DNA of 64,000 nt from Corynebacterium xerosis NBRC 16721 = ATCC 373 (GTDB lineage Bacteria; Actinomycetota; Actinomycetes; Mycobacteriales; Mycobacteriaceae): contig NZ_BCRD01000008.1 in NCBI RefSeq assembly GCF_001552415.1, positions 21,115 to 85,114 on the forward strand. Direction: 5' to 3'. Of the stretch, positions 8,741 to 19,657 are shown piece by piece. Positions within the stretch are counted from its first letter, which is position 1, and every line of letters begins with the position of its first letter. A program made the position numbers and the translations under genes. The notes beneath the pieces are model-generated. The model made no database searches. It saw only the letters and a program-made list of their open reading frames with translations, and was not told the DNA's origin.

Positions 8741-9982
8741 ATGACCCAGGCCGACGCCGACCAGTCCCACGCCCCCAAGGACGGCGCCGACTACGACTCG
8801 ACGCACGAGGTCGCGCACCCGGAGCGCCGTTTCGACACCGCCGCGGTGCGCGCCGGTTACCACCCGGATTCGCTGTACGGCCCGGTGAACGTGCCCATTT
8901 ACGCCAGCTCGACCTTCGCCCAGGACGGCATCAACGTCCTGCGCGGCGGGTTCGAGTACACGCGCGTGGCCAACCCGACGTCCGCCGCGCTGGAAGGCGC
9001 CATCGCGGAGCTGGAGGGCGCCCGCTTCGGCCGCGCGTTCGCGTCGGGCATGGCGGCGACGGACATCCTGCTGCGGGCGTTCCTGCGCCCGGGCGCGCAC
9101 ATCGTGATCCCGAACGACGCCTACGGCGGGACGTACCGCCTGGTCGACACGATGTTCGGCGACTGGGGCGTGGAGTACTCGGTGGCCGACCTCGGCAGCA
9201 TCGAGTCGGTGCGCGCGGCGATCCGCCCGAACACGAAGGTCGTGTGGATCGAGACGCCGACCAATCCGCTGCTCACCGTCGGAGACATCGCCGGCATCGC
9301 GGCGGCGGTGAAGGAGGCCAACGCCGAGCTGGGCGCGGATGCCAAGCTCATCGTGGACAACACGTTCGCCTCGCCGTACCTGCAGCGCCCGCTGGAGCTC
9401 GGCGCGGATGCGGTGCTGCATTCGACGACGAAGTACATCGGCGGCCACTCGGACGTCATCGGCGGCGCGGTGGTCACCAACGATGCGGCGCTGGACGAGG
9501 AGCTGGACTTCCTGCGCGGCGGCATCGGCGCCACGCCGAGCGCATTCGACGCGTTCCTCACCGCCCGCGGCCTGAAGACGCTGGGCCTGCGCATGGACCG
9601 CCACTGCGACAACGCCGAGAAGGTCGCCGCGTTCCTGGAGTCGCGCCCGGAGATCTCGCAGGTCCTGTACCCGGGCCTGGAGTCGCACCCGAACCATGAG
9701 GTGGCGAAGTCTCAGATGAAGCGCTTTGGCGGCATGGTCTCGGCGCGCCTGGCCGGTGGCGCGGAGGCGGCGGCGAAGCTGTGCGAGTCGACCCGCGAGT
9801 TCCTGCTGGCGGAGTCCCTCGGCGGCGTCGAGTCGCTCATCGAGGTCCCGGCGGGCATGACCCACCAGTCCACGGAGGGCACGCAGCTGGAGATCCCCGC
9901 CGATCTGGTCCGCCTGTCGGTGGGCATCGAGGACGCCGACGACCTCATCGCGGATCTCGCGCAGGCCCTCGACCAGCTTTAG
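8741..9982 (+). CDS. metB: Cystathionine gamma-synthase
   Basis: PLP enzyme of the Cys/Met metabolism family (413 residues) that condenses an O-acylhomoserine with cysteine to give cystathionine in methionine synthesis. Seen: PNDAYGGTYRLVDT, ETPTNPLL, IVDNTFASPYLQRPL and the PLP-binding Lys231 in HSTTKYIGGHSD; the C-terminus LSVGIEDADDLIADL is typical. The ATG at 8741 is chosen over an upstream in-frame start because GGAGAAG stands 6 nt before it. Homology to gamma-lyase and MetZ is close, so MetB rests on best fit plus the McbR operator in front. Expression should fall when methionine metabolites are plentiful. Confidence 0.88.
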   Translation: MTQADADQSHAPKDGADYDSTHEVAHPERRFDTAAVRAGYHPDSLYGPVNVPIYASSTFAQDGINVLRGGFEYTRVANPTSAALEGAIAELEGARFGRAFASGMAATDILLRAFLRPGAHIVIPNDAYGGTYRLVDTMFGDWGVEYSVADLGSIESVRAAIRPNTKVVWIETPTNPLLTVGDIAGIAAAVKEANAELGADAKLIVDNTFASPYLQRPLELGADAVLHSTTKYIGGHSDVIGGAVVTNDAALDEELDFLRGGIGATPSAFDAFLTARGLKTLGLRMDRHCDNAEKVAAFLESRPEISQVLYPGLESHPNHEVAKSQMKRFGGMVSARLAGGAEAAAKLCESTREFLLAESLGGVESLIEVPAGMTHQSTEGTQLEIPADLVRLSVGIEDADDLIADLAQALDQL

Positions 9983-10012
9983 GTTCAGGCCCGGATTCGT
10001 TCCGCCCCTTTT

Positions 10013-10023
10013 GCTTGACGACG
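10013..10023 (-). repeat. Dispersed CGTCG-AAGC element, intergenic copy
   Basis: GCTTGACGACG, about 30 bp after metB. With flanks, the minus strand reads GGTGGGCGTCGTCAAGC followed by AAAAG, the longest form of the element in the window. Confidence 0.8.
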
Positions 10024-10122
10024 CCCACCGGCTCCCCGCCCGGCGTCCCCGATTCTCGACCCGCGCATCGCTTCGGTGCGCGGGTCTGGTGTTCGGGCGC
10101 GGGCCGTCGTAATGTAAGTGAC

Positions 10123-10938
10123 ATGACAACAAATGCGGCCGTTTCCTCCCGTCAGCCCGCCCTGTTCCTGGGCCACGGGTCGCCGATGAACGCCATCGAG
10201 GACAACCGGCACTCCCGCGCCTGGGCGGAACTGGGCCGGGAGCTGGCGCGCAACAAGCCGGAGGCCATCGTCGCCGTGTCCGCGCACTGGTACGGCAACG
10301 CCACCGCAGTCACCGCCATGCCGGACCCGCGGACCATCCACGACTTCTACGGCTTCCCGCAGGAGCTGTTCGACGTCGAATACCAGGCGCCCGGCTCGCC
10401 CGAGCTGGCCGAACGCATCGGCGACGTGCTCGCGCCGGACTGGGTGGGGCAGGACCGGGACTCGTGGGGCCTGGACCACGGGACGTGGTCGGTGCTCGCC
10501 CACCTCATGCCCGCCGCCGACGTGCCCGTGGTGCAGCTGTCCATCAACGCCGAAAAGCCCCTCGACTACCACCTGGAACTGGGGCGGAAGCTGGCCGCGC
10601 TGCGCGACGAGGGCGTGCTGGTGCTCGGCTCCGGCAACGTGGTGCACAACCTCCGCGCCGTCGACTGGTCCAACCCCGGCGGCGGCTACGACTGGGCCGA
10701 CCGCTTCGACGAGGCCGCCCGCGCGATCATGCTCGGCGACCCGTCGACCATCGGTGAGCTGCGCGGGCACCGCGACTGGCGCCTGGCCGTGCCGACGCCC
10801 GACCACTTCCTGCCGCTGGCGTACATCGCCGGCGCGGCGGGGGACGTGCGGGAAGCGGGGGAAGCGGGCGGCGTGCGCGTCATCGACGAGGGCCGTGCCA
10901 TGGGATCGTTGTCGATGACGGGCTACCTGTACGAGTAG
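10123..10938 (+). CDS. Class III extradiol dioxygenase, DODA/YgiD type
   Basis: A 271-residue LigB-fold ring-opening dioxygenase of the 4,5-DOPA extradiol dioxygenase (YgiD) subgroup. Non-haem iron ligands are expected in FLGHGSPMN (His near residue 18), VSAHWYG and GSGNVVHNLR; DHFLPLAYIAGAA near the C-terminus is also typical. It should open catechol-type rings; the physiological substrate in bacteria is usually unclear. A TAATGT -10 box (10110-10115) lies 7 nt before the ATG, so the gene is probably leaderless. Transcribed alone. Confidence 0.87.
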   Translation: MTTNAAVSSRQPALFLGHGSPMNAIEDNRHSRAWAELGRELARNKPEAIVAVSAHWYGNATAVTAMPDPRTIHDFYGFPQELFDVEYQAPGSPELAERIGDVLAPDWVGQDRDSWGLDHGTWSVLAHLMPAADVPVVQLSINAEKPLDYHLELGRKLAALRDEGVLVLGSGNVVHNLRAVDWSNPGGGYDWADRFDEAARAIMLGDPSTIGELRGHRDWRLAVPTPDHFLPLAYIAGAAGDVREAGEAGGVRVIDEGRAMGSLSMTGYLYE

Positions 10939-10988
10939 CGCGCCGGGGGCCGGTGGGCCCGAAGCGCTCGGGTGGGGTCCGGCGGCGG

Positions 10989-11900
10989 CTACTGCGACGT
11001 CCAGTTGCCCGCTTCTGCGAGTGCGACGATGTCGTCGTGAAGCGCCCGCACCGGCGGCGCCAGATCCGCGCCCCTGCGATGGATCAGGCCGAGCTCGCGG
11101 TGCACCGCCGGCGCCAACGGCCGCAGCACCACGCCGGACACCGACAGGAACGGATCGTCGATGGGCAGCAGCGCGACGCCGAGGCCCGCGCTGACCAGGC
11201 CCGCGACAGTGGTCAGCTCCATGGACTCGAAGACGAGGCGGGGGCGGAAGCCGGCGTCGGCGGTCAAGGCGTCGAGAAGCAAACGCGTGCCGTAACCCGG
11301 TCGCATGGCGATGAACGGGTCGCCCGCGACGGCCCGCAGCCGCAGCGGGGCCGTGGAATCGGCGAGGCGATGATCGGCCGGAAGACCGATGGCCAGGCGC
11401 TGACGGGCCAGGGGAGTCCAGGTCAGCGGACCGCCGGCGAGGGATTGCTCCGGCTGCGGGCCGACGAGGGCGAGGTCGGCGTCGTCGGAAAGCACACGGT
11501 CCACCAGCTCCAGCGCCGGGCCCTGATGCAGGGTGATCGGCGCGTCGGGGCGGGTGGCGCGGGCGGTGCGCAGGATCTCCGGGACCATCCACGTGCCCAG
11601 CGAATGCATGAAGTCCAGGCGCGCGGGGCCGCGGCGCGGGTCGATGAGGCGGGCGACGCCGGCGGCCCCGGCGCGCAGCGATTCCGTCGCGGTGACGGCG
11701 GCGTCGGCGTACACGCGCCCGCGGGCGTTGAGCTCGAGGTGGCGGCCGCCGCGGTCGAACAGGCGGGTGCCCAGGGCCTCCTCCAAACGCGACAGGCGCC
11801 GCGACAGCGTCGGCTGGGGGATGCCCAGTTTTGCGGCCGTATCCCCCATATGGCGGGTGCGGGCGAGCTCGACGAACCAGTCCAGGTCGGTGGACAACAT
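10989..11900 (-). CDS. LysR-family transcriptional regulator
   Basis: A 303-residue LysR regulator: winged helix at residues 1-60 (AAKLGIPQPTLSRRLSRLEEALGTRLFDR) and a periplasmic-binding-like effector domain from about residue 90. It is divergent from an MFS exporter gene, the classical layout for a LysR regulator and its target. Start at 11900 is preferred; an ATG at 11909 has its AGGATAGG sequence too close. The copy of the dispersed element at 11033-11043 encodes ALHDDIVALAE near the C-terminus. Effector unknown. Confidence 0.9.
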   Translation of the reverse strand: MLSTDLDWFVELARTRHMGDTAAKLGIPQPTLSRRLSRLEEALGTRLFDRGGRHLELNARGRVYADAAVTATESLRAGAAGVARLIDPRRGPARLDFMHSLGTWMVPEILRTARATRPDAPITLHQGPALELVDRVLSDDADLALVGPQPEQSLAGGPLTWTPLARQRLAIGLPADHRLADSTAPLRLRAVAGDPFIAMRPGYGTRLLLDALTADAGFRPRLVFESMELTTVAGLVSAGLGVALLPIDDPFLSVSGVVLRPLAPAVHRELGLIHRRGADLAPPVRALHDDIVALAEAGNWTSQ

Positions 11901-11942
11901 GCGCCCCATCCTATCCTGCCTGCGGAGATTCGGCCGCTGCAT

Positions 11943-11968
11943 GCAAATGGTGCATTTCATGCATTTGC
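11943..11968. promoter_or_regulatory. Palindromic operator between divergent lysR and MFS genes
   Basis: GCAAATG (11943-11949) and CATTTGC (11962-11968) form an inverted repeat 12 bp apart, with a further GCATTTC between them and an ATGC repeat on both sides. AT-rich for this DNA and centred in the divergent spacer, it is the likely LysR binding site. Confidence 0.6.
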
Positions 11969-12000
11969 GATATGCGCCCAGGAAGGCCAGCATTTCCTGC

Positions 12001-13314
12001 ATGGACGACACAGCCCCGCACAACCAACGGTCGGATCGCGCGCCGCTGACCGCGGCCGAGCGCGAGTCGATGGCCGACGCCGAGCGCATCGTCGCCGACT
12101 CCGGCCGGGGTGCGGACGCGCCGTACGAGGGCCTGACCCCCGACGCTCCCGGGTACCGCCGCGCGCTGATCGCCGTGCTGTTCGCGGGCATCGCGTCGTT
12201 CCAGGCGCTCTACGCCACGCAGGCGCTGTTGCCGGTGCTGACCACCGACCTGGCCATCACCCCGGCCACCGCCGCGCTGACCGTGTCGGCGACGACCGGC
12301 GGCCTGGCCTGCGCGATCATCCCCATGTCGGTGCTGTCGGAGCGTTTCGGGCGCCGCCCGCTGGTACTGATCGCGGCAATGGCGGCGACGCTGCTGGGCC
12401 TGACGTTGGCCATGGCCCCGGGCATCACGGCGCTGATCGCGCTGCGGTTGCTGCAGGGCATCGTCATCGCGGGCGTGCCGGCGGTGGCCATGACGTACAT
12501 CTCCGAAGAGATCCACCCGTTCCACGTGCCGAAGGTGATGGGCCTCTACGTCTCGGGCACCACGGTCGGCGGTCTGCTCGGCCGCATCATCCCGTCGGTG
12601 GTCCTCGAGTTCGCGGGGTGGCGCCTGGCGGTGCTGGTTTCGGCGATCGTGGCGGTGACCTTCGCCATCGCGACGGTGTGGCTGCTGCCGCGCCAGCTCC
12701 GTTTCACGCCGAAGAAGCTGACCCTCGGCGGCGAGGCCCGGGCCATCGCCGGCCACCTGCGCAACCCGCGCCTGGTGGGCCTGTACGGCCTGGCGTTCCT
12801 GGCGATGGGCGCGTTCGTGTCGCTGTACAACTACGTCGGCTTCCGCCTGGGCGACACGTTCGGGCTGTCGGCGGCCGTCGCGGGCCTGGTGTTCCTGCTG
12901 TACCTGACGGGCACGTGGAGCTCGGCGCGCGCCGGGTCGATGGCGGAGAAGTTCGGCCGCCGCCGCACGATGCTCGGCGCGGTGGCCGCGGCCATCGCCG
13001 GGCTGGGCCTGACGGCGACGCCGTGGCTGGCGACGCTGCTGCTGGGCATCGCCCTGTTCACGGGCGCCTTCTTCGTGGCGCACTCGCTGGCGTCGTCGTC
13101 GGTGGGGCTCATCGCCACGAAGGACCGCGCGGAGGCCAGCTCGATGTACCTGTTCAGCTACTACCTGGGGTCGTCGGTGGTCGGCTGGTTCTCCGGCCAC
13201 GTGCTGGATTGGGGCATGTGGACGACGCTGATCGTGTGGCTGATCGCCCTGTTCGTCGGCGCGGGCGTCGCCGCGGTGATCGGCACCCGCGGCATCGTCG
13301 AGCGGACGGTGTAG
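12001..13314 (+). CDS. MFS transporter, YnfM-like
   Basis: A 437-residue MFS permease similar to the YnfM-type arabinose/drug exporters often paired with LysR regulators. A 55-residue hydrophilic N-terminus precedes twelve hydrophobic segments; the loop 2-3 signature reads SVLSERFGRRPLVL and its second-half counterpart AGSMAEKFGRRRTMLG. The ATG at 12001 is used, with AGGAAGG about 14 nt upstream; other starts nearby are possible. It is probably controlled by the divergent LysR gene, and ends in a strong hairpin terminator shared with the convergent Rieske gene. Substrate unknown. Confidence 0.87.
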   Translation: MDDTAPHNQRSDRAPLTAAERESMADAERIVADSGRGADAPYEGLTPDAPGYRRALIAVLFAGIASFQALYATQALLPVLTTDLAITPATAALTVSATTGGLACAIIPMSVLSERFGRRPLVLIAAMAATLLGLTLAMAPGITALIALRLLQGIVIAGVPAVAMTYISEEIHPFHVPKVMGLYVSGTTVGGLLGRIIPSVVLEFAGWRLAVLVSAIVAVTFAIATVWLLPRQLRFTPKKLTLGGEARAIAGHLRNPRLVGLYGLAFLAMGAFVSLYNYVGFRLGDTFGLSAAVAGLVFLLYLTGTWSSARAGSMAEKFGRRRTMLGAVAAAIAGLGLTATPWLATLLLGIALFTGAFFVAHSLASSSVGLIATKDRAEASSMYLFSYYLGSSVVGWFSGHVLDWGMWTTLIVWLIALFVGAGVAAVIGTRGIVERTV

Positions 13315-13316
13315 CC

Positions 13317-13352
13317 GGTGCGGCGGCCCGAACCCCTCGGGCCGCCCGCACC
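13317..13352. terminator. Bidirectional hairpin terminator
   Basis: GGTGCGG (13317-13323) and GGCCCGA (13325-13331) pair with TCGGGCC (13337-13343) and CCGCACC (13346-13352) around a 5-nt loop, followed by TTATT. It lies between the convergent MFS and Rieske genes. Confidence 0.8.
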
Positions 13353-13355
13353 TTA

Positions 13356-13748
13356 TTAACCCCCGACGATCAGCTCCTGGCCCTCGCTGCCGAGCTTGGC
13401 GGTGCCGGCGGGCTGGCGGGACGGGCCGGAGACGACGTCGCCGGTTTCGATGTCGAAGTGCGAGTTGTGGTCCGGGCAGATCATCACGCCGTCGCGCACG
13501 GCGTTGATGGTGCCGCCCTGGTGGGGGCAGCGGGCGGAGAACGCCTTGAACACGCCTTCTTCGGGCTGGGTGACCACGTAGTCGCCGACGACGGTGCCAC
13601 CGCCGACGGGGATGTCCGCCGCGGCGACGCGCTCGACGTCGGATCCGGGCGCGCACGCGGCGAGCAGGGCGCCGGCGGCGGTGGTGGCGGTGCCGAGCAG
13701 GAAGCCTCGGCGGGAACAGGTGAACTTGGGGGCTGCCTTGTCGTTCAT
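13356..13748 (-). CDS. Tat-exported Rieske [2Fe-2S] lipoprotein
   Basis: A 130-residue secreted Rieske protein. The N-terminus has a twin-arginine motif (SRRGFLLG, residues 12-19) and a lipobox ending LLAAC32, so it should be exported folded and lipid-anchored. The cluster ligands are C74 and H76 (CPH) and C91 and H94 (CPDH). The two extra cysteines that form a disulfide in cytochrome bc-type Rieske proteins are absent (Gly79 and Asp93 there), implying a lower potential. It is not next to any bc1 or oxygenase gene, so the partner is unknown. TACCCT (13761-13756) is 7 nt before the ATG: probably leaderless. Confidence 0.85.
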   Translation of the reverse strand: MNDKAAPKFTCSRRGFLLGTATTAAGALLAACAPGSDVERVAAADIPVGGGTVVGDYVVTQPEEGVFKAFSARCPHQGGTINAVRDGVMICPDHNSHFDIETGDVVSGPSRQPAGTAKLGSEGQELIVGG

Positions 13749-13776
13749 GGTTCCCAGGGTACCGGGCGGGGCATGT

Positions 13777-13787
13777 GCTTCACGACG
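13777..13787 (-). repeat. Dispersed element, intergenic copy
   Basis: GCTTCACGACG in the 130-bp spacer between the YggS-like and Rieske genes; flanks read GGGC before and ACATG after the core on the minus strand. Confidence 0.65.
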
Positions 13788-13878
13788 GCCCGTCGATAAC
13801 CTGCAGCGGCCGCAGCCTGGGGCCCGACCGGGGGAGTTGCCGGGTCTCGATCGGGACGCGACCGGGGGAGTGCCCCGC

Positions 13879-14811
13879 CTACGGCTTGGGACGCTCGCCG
13901 AAGATCGCGCGGCCGACGCGGACGGTGGTCGCACCTTCGGCGATGGCGAGCTCGAAGTCGCCGGACATGCCCATCGACAGCTCGTCGAGGGTGACGCCGT
14001 CGGGCACGTTCGGCGCGAGGCCGTCGCGAAGCTCCCGGAGATCGGCGAAGCAGCGCCGCACGTCGGCGTCCCCGTCGGGGGAGGACGGGTCGGCGATCAT
14101 GGCCATGGTCATGAAGCCGCGCAGGCGCAGGTTCGGATAGGGGCCGTCGGGGCCGAACTGTTCGACGAACGCGGCGATCTCGGACGGAGCGATGCCCGCC
14201 TTCTGCGGCTCGTTGGAAGTGTTGACCTGGATGAGCACGTCGAGGGTGCGGCCGAGGTTCCCGGCGTCGCCGTCGCCGCCGCTGCTGCCGCTGCCGTTGC
14301 CGCTGCCGGTCCGGCTTGCGCTGCCATCGGCCAGCCTGCGCTGCAGTGCGGCGGCGACCTTCGGGCGGTCCAGCGCCTGGAACTCGTCGGCGAAGGCGGC
14401 GAGCTGGCCGGCCTTGTTCGTCTGCAGCGGGCCGATGACGGCCCAGCGGGGAAGGGGGGCCACGGCGGGAGAATCGGCTGCGGCGCCATTGCCGGCGGCG
14501 GCAGTGGCGGCAGCGGCGGCGAAGAACTCGGCCTTCGCGGCGGCCTCCTGCACGCGGTTTTCCGCCAGCGTCAGGCACCCGGCGTCGCGCAGCGCGGGCC
14601 AGTCGGCCAACACGGCGTCGGCGGGCACGGTCTTGCTCACCGGCAGCAGGCGGATCTCGGCGGGGTCGCGGCCGGCGGCGCGGGCGGCGTCGTCGATGCG
14701 CGCCCGGATCGCGTCATGGCGGGCGGTGACCACCGCGGGATCGGCGGGAACCGAGGCGCCGGCGGGGGAGGGGCTCGCGGGCACGGGCCCGGTGGACTCG
14801 TTGTGCTCCAT
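13879..14811 (-). CDS. YggS/PLPBP-family pyridoxal phosphate homeostasis protein
   Basis: A 310-residue protein of the alanine-racemase-like YggS family, which binds PLP and buffers vitamin B6 and amino-acid pools without a clear reaction of its own. Seen: PLP-binding K60 in LLPVSKTVP, LAENRVQEA, VIGPLQTNKA, LIQVNTSNEPQKAG, LSMGMSGDFELAI and RVGRAIFG. Relatives are about 230 residues; the excess comes from an Ala-rich insert (about 14457-14525) and a Gly/Ser/Asp-rich insert (about 14256-14335) that interrupt loops. The ATG at 14811 is favoured over a GTG three codons upstream because TAGCGT (14824-14819) sits 7 nt before it, implying a leaderless mRNA. Confidence 0.88.
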   Translation of the reverse strand: MEHNESTGPVPASPSPAGASVPADPAVVTARHDAIRARIDDAARAAGRDPAEIRLLPVSKTVPADAVLADWPALRDAGCLTLAENRVQEAAAKAEFFAAAAATAAAGNGAAADSPAVAPLPRWAVIGPLQTNKAGQLAAFADEFQALDRPKVAAALQRRLADGSASRTGSGNGSGSSGGDGDAGNLGRTLDVLIQVNTSNEPQKAGIAPSEIAAFVEQFGPDGPYPNLRLRGFMTMAMIADPSSPDGDADVRRCFADLRELRDGLAPNVPDGVTLDELSMGMSGDFELAIAEGATTVRVGRAIFGERPKP

Positions 14812-14870
14812 GGGCACCACGCTACCGCCGCGGCCCCGGCGCGATCCGGGGCGTGCGGTAGGTTCGATTC

Positions 14871-16067
14871 ATGCTCCAGGATCGACTGATCGCGCTGCCC
14901 GCCCGGTGGCGCCGTCTCGTGGCAATCATCGGCGGGGTCTTCGCCCTCGCCGTCATCGGCTTCCACATGTACCGGGCGGCAACGTATTACATGATGGACG
15001 TCGAGGTGTTCCAGGACGCCGGGTGGGCAATGCGCCGCGGCCAGGACCTCTACTCCGAGGATTTCCCCACCCGCTCCGGGTACCGCTTCATCTACCCGCC
15101 GTTCGCGGCCCTGCTGTTCTATCCGCTGACGTGGGCGGGGCCGGTGACGCTGCAGATCATCTGGACCGCCGGCACCATCGCGGCGGTGTGGGCGATGATG
15201 TGGATGATCTCCAAGCGGTTGCGCATCCCCGCGCCGGCGCTGGTCGCCTTCCTGCTGCTGGGCCCGGCGCTGTTGCTGGACCCGTTGTCGGAGAACATCA
15301 ACTTCGGCCAGATCAACGTCTTCCTCGCGCTGCTGGTCATCGCCGACGTGCTGGGCTTTTTCCCCAAGAAGCTGCGCGGCCTGGGCATCGGACTCGCGGC
15401 GGGCATCAAGATCACCCCGGCCGCCTACGCCCTGGTGTTCCTGGTGCGCAAGGACTACCGGGCGGTGCTCACCAGCTTCCTGTGGTTCCTGGTCACCGCC
15501 GCCATCGGGCTGGCGTTGCGTTTCGACGAGTCGATCTACTTCTGGACCGACGAATTCTTCGAGGGCAACCGCGGCGGCGCCCCGACCTACGAGGCCAACC
15601 AGGCCCTGTCCGGCCTGCTGGCGCGGGCGACGATCCAGGACCCGGCACTCAACATCCTGGTCATGGCGGCGTTCGTCGTCGGCGCGATCCTGGCCGGCGT
15701 CGCCGCGTACCGCTTCGAACAGCGCGGCATGCGCGTGGCCTCCGTGGCGGTCATCGCGCTGGCGGTGTGCTTCGTCGGCCCGTACACGGTCAGCCACCAC
15801 TGGTCGATCATGATGGTGTTCCTGCCGCTGATCTTCACGCTGCGCCACCCGTGGCACGTCGGCGTCGCAGTGCTGTTCTTCGTGGCTCACTTCCTCGCCC
15901 CCTACGGCACTTTCCCGGGCAATCCATGGGGCTACGCCCTCAACCCGGCCGAATGGGCGTGGGGCAATCTGCAGGGGATCATGGGCGCCGTCGCCTTCGC
16001 CACGCTCATCACGTGCGCGTTCCGGCATCTCCACGACAGGGACCGGTTGGAACCGGCCCGGAGTTAA
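14871..16067 (+). CDS. GT87-family polyprenol-phosphate-sugar glycosyltransferase
   Basis: A 398-residue polytopic membrane protein of glycosyltransferase family 87 (DUF2029), the family of mycobacterial PimE-type mannosyltransferases and AftC-type arabinosyltransferases, which use polyprenyl-phosphate sugars on the outer face of the membrane. The N-terminal catalytic loop MMDVEVFQDAGWAMRRGQDL carries the expected acidic residue; LSENINFGQINVFLALL and GLAAGIKITPAAY are also typical, and about ten hydrophobic segments follow. Likely acts on lipomannan, PIM or arabinogalactan, but the sugar cannot be chosen. TAGGTT (14859-14864) is 6 nt before the ATG: probably leaderless. Confidence 0.85.
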   Translation: MLQDRLIALPARWRRLVAIIGGVFALAVIGFHMYRAATYYMMDVEVFQDAGWAMRRGQDLYSEDFPTRSGYRFIYPPFAALLFYPLTWAGPVTLQIIWTAGTIAAVWAMMWMISKRLRIPAPALVAFLLLGPALLLDPLSENINFGQINVFLALLVIADVLGFFPKKLRGLGIGLAAGIKITPAAYALVFLVRKDYRAVLTSFLWFLVTAAIGLALRFDESIYFWTDEFFEGNRGGAPTYEANQALSGLLARATIQDPALNILVMAAFVVGAILAGVAAYRFEQRGMRVASVAVIALAVCFVGPYTVSHHWSIMMVFLPLIFTLRHPWHVGVAVLFFVAHFLAPYGTFPGNPWGYALNPAEWAWGNLQGIMGAVAFATLITCAFRHLHDRDRLEPARS

Positions 16068-16094
16068 ACGGGATTTAACAATCGAAACTCCGGG
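16057..16094 (+). terminator. Hairpin terminator after the GT87 gene
   Basis: CCCGGAGTT (16057-16065) and AACTCCGGG (16086-16094) form a 9-bp stem that overlaps the stop codon; the loop is AT-rich. No run of T follows, so efficiency is uncertain. Confidence 0.5.
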
Positions 16095-16113
16095 ACGGGC
16101 GGTGTGACGTGGG

Positions 16114-16509
16114 TAATGTCGAGAGGGCACCACAGGCGGCGGCCCCCGGGCCGGCGCGCACCACAACCGCATAGCCGCCAGCAGCTGAGGCGGGAGAGGC
16201 CGGAGCGAACGCCCGGCCGCCGTAGGGGCAATTCCTCCCCGGGACACTCTCAGGCGCCAGCACCGTCACAGCGAGGCACCTCTGGAAAGAGTCGCGCGCA
16301 CTCGTCTGCGCCGCGACCGCCGCAGGAGAAACCCGGCAGCGCTCGAACTGCAACGCAGCACCGCAATTCAGCGCGATGCAACGCACTGCAGCGCGTGCCG
16401 GACAAAGCTCTCGGGCACATCGACAGAGCGGGGAGGGCCCCGGTGATCCGGCGCGCCCTCGACCATGATCGCGGGGCGGCGGAGATCGGGGCGATCCGAC
16501 CCCCGCCCC
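16114..16509 (+). ncRNA. Tandem glycine riboswitch leader of gcvPTH
   Basis: A 5' leader with two glycine aptamers. Aptamer 1 (about 16182-16295) shows GGCGGGAGAGG, CGCCGTAGGGGCAA, CACTCTCAGGCGCCA and the linker-side CCTCTGGAAAGAGT. Aptamer 2 (about 16296-16440) shows GCAGGAGAAACC, then GCCGGACAAAGCTCTCGG and GACAGAGCGGGGA. A promoter -10 TAATGT is at 16114-16119. Downstream, GGGGCGG (16473-16479) can pair with CCGCCCC (16503-16509), a candidate expression platform before the gcvP ribosome binding site (CGGAAAG). In known cases glycine binding turns on the glycine cleavage genes, which fits the gene order here. The second aptamer has a long, less conserved internal arm. Confidence 0.88.
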
Positions 16510-16528
16510 GTCACGGAAAGACCATCGC

Positions 16529-19649
<3,121 letters not shown>

Positions 19650-19657
<8 letters not shown>

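Noticed and set aside
10953..13799. A 948-codon plus-strand frame spanning the lysR, MFS and Rieske genes
   Set aside because: Crosses three recognised genes and an intergenic operator; the product is low-complexity Arg/Gly-rich and matches no family.
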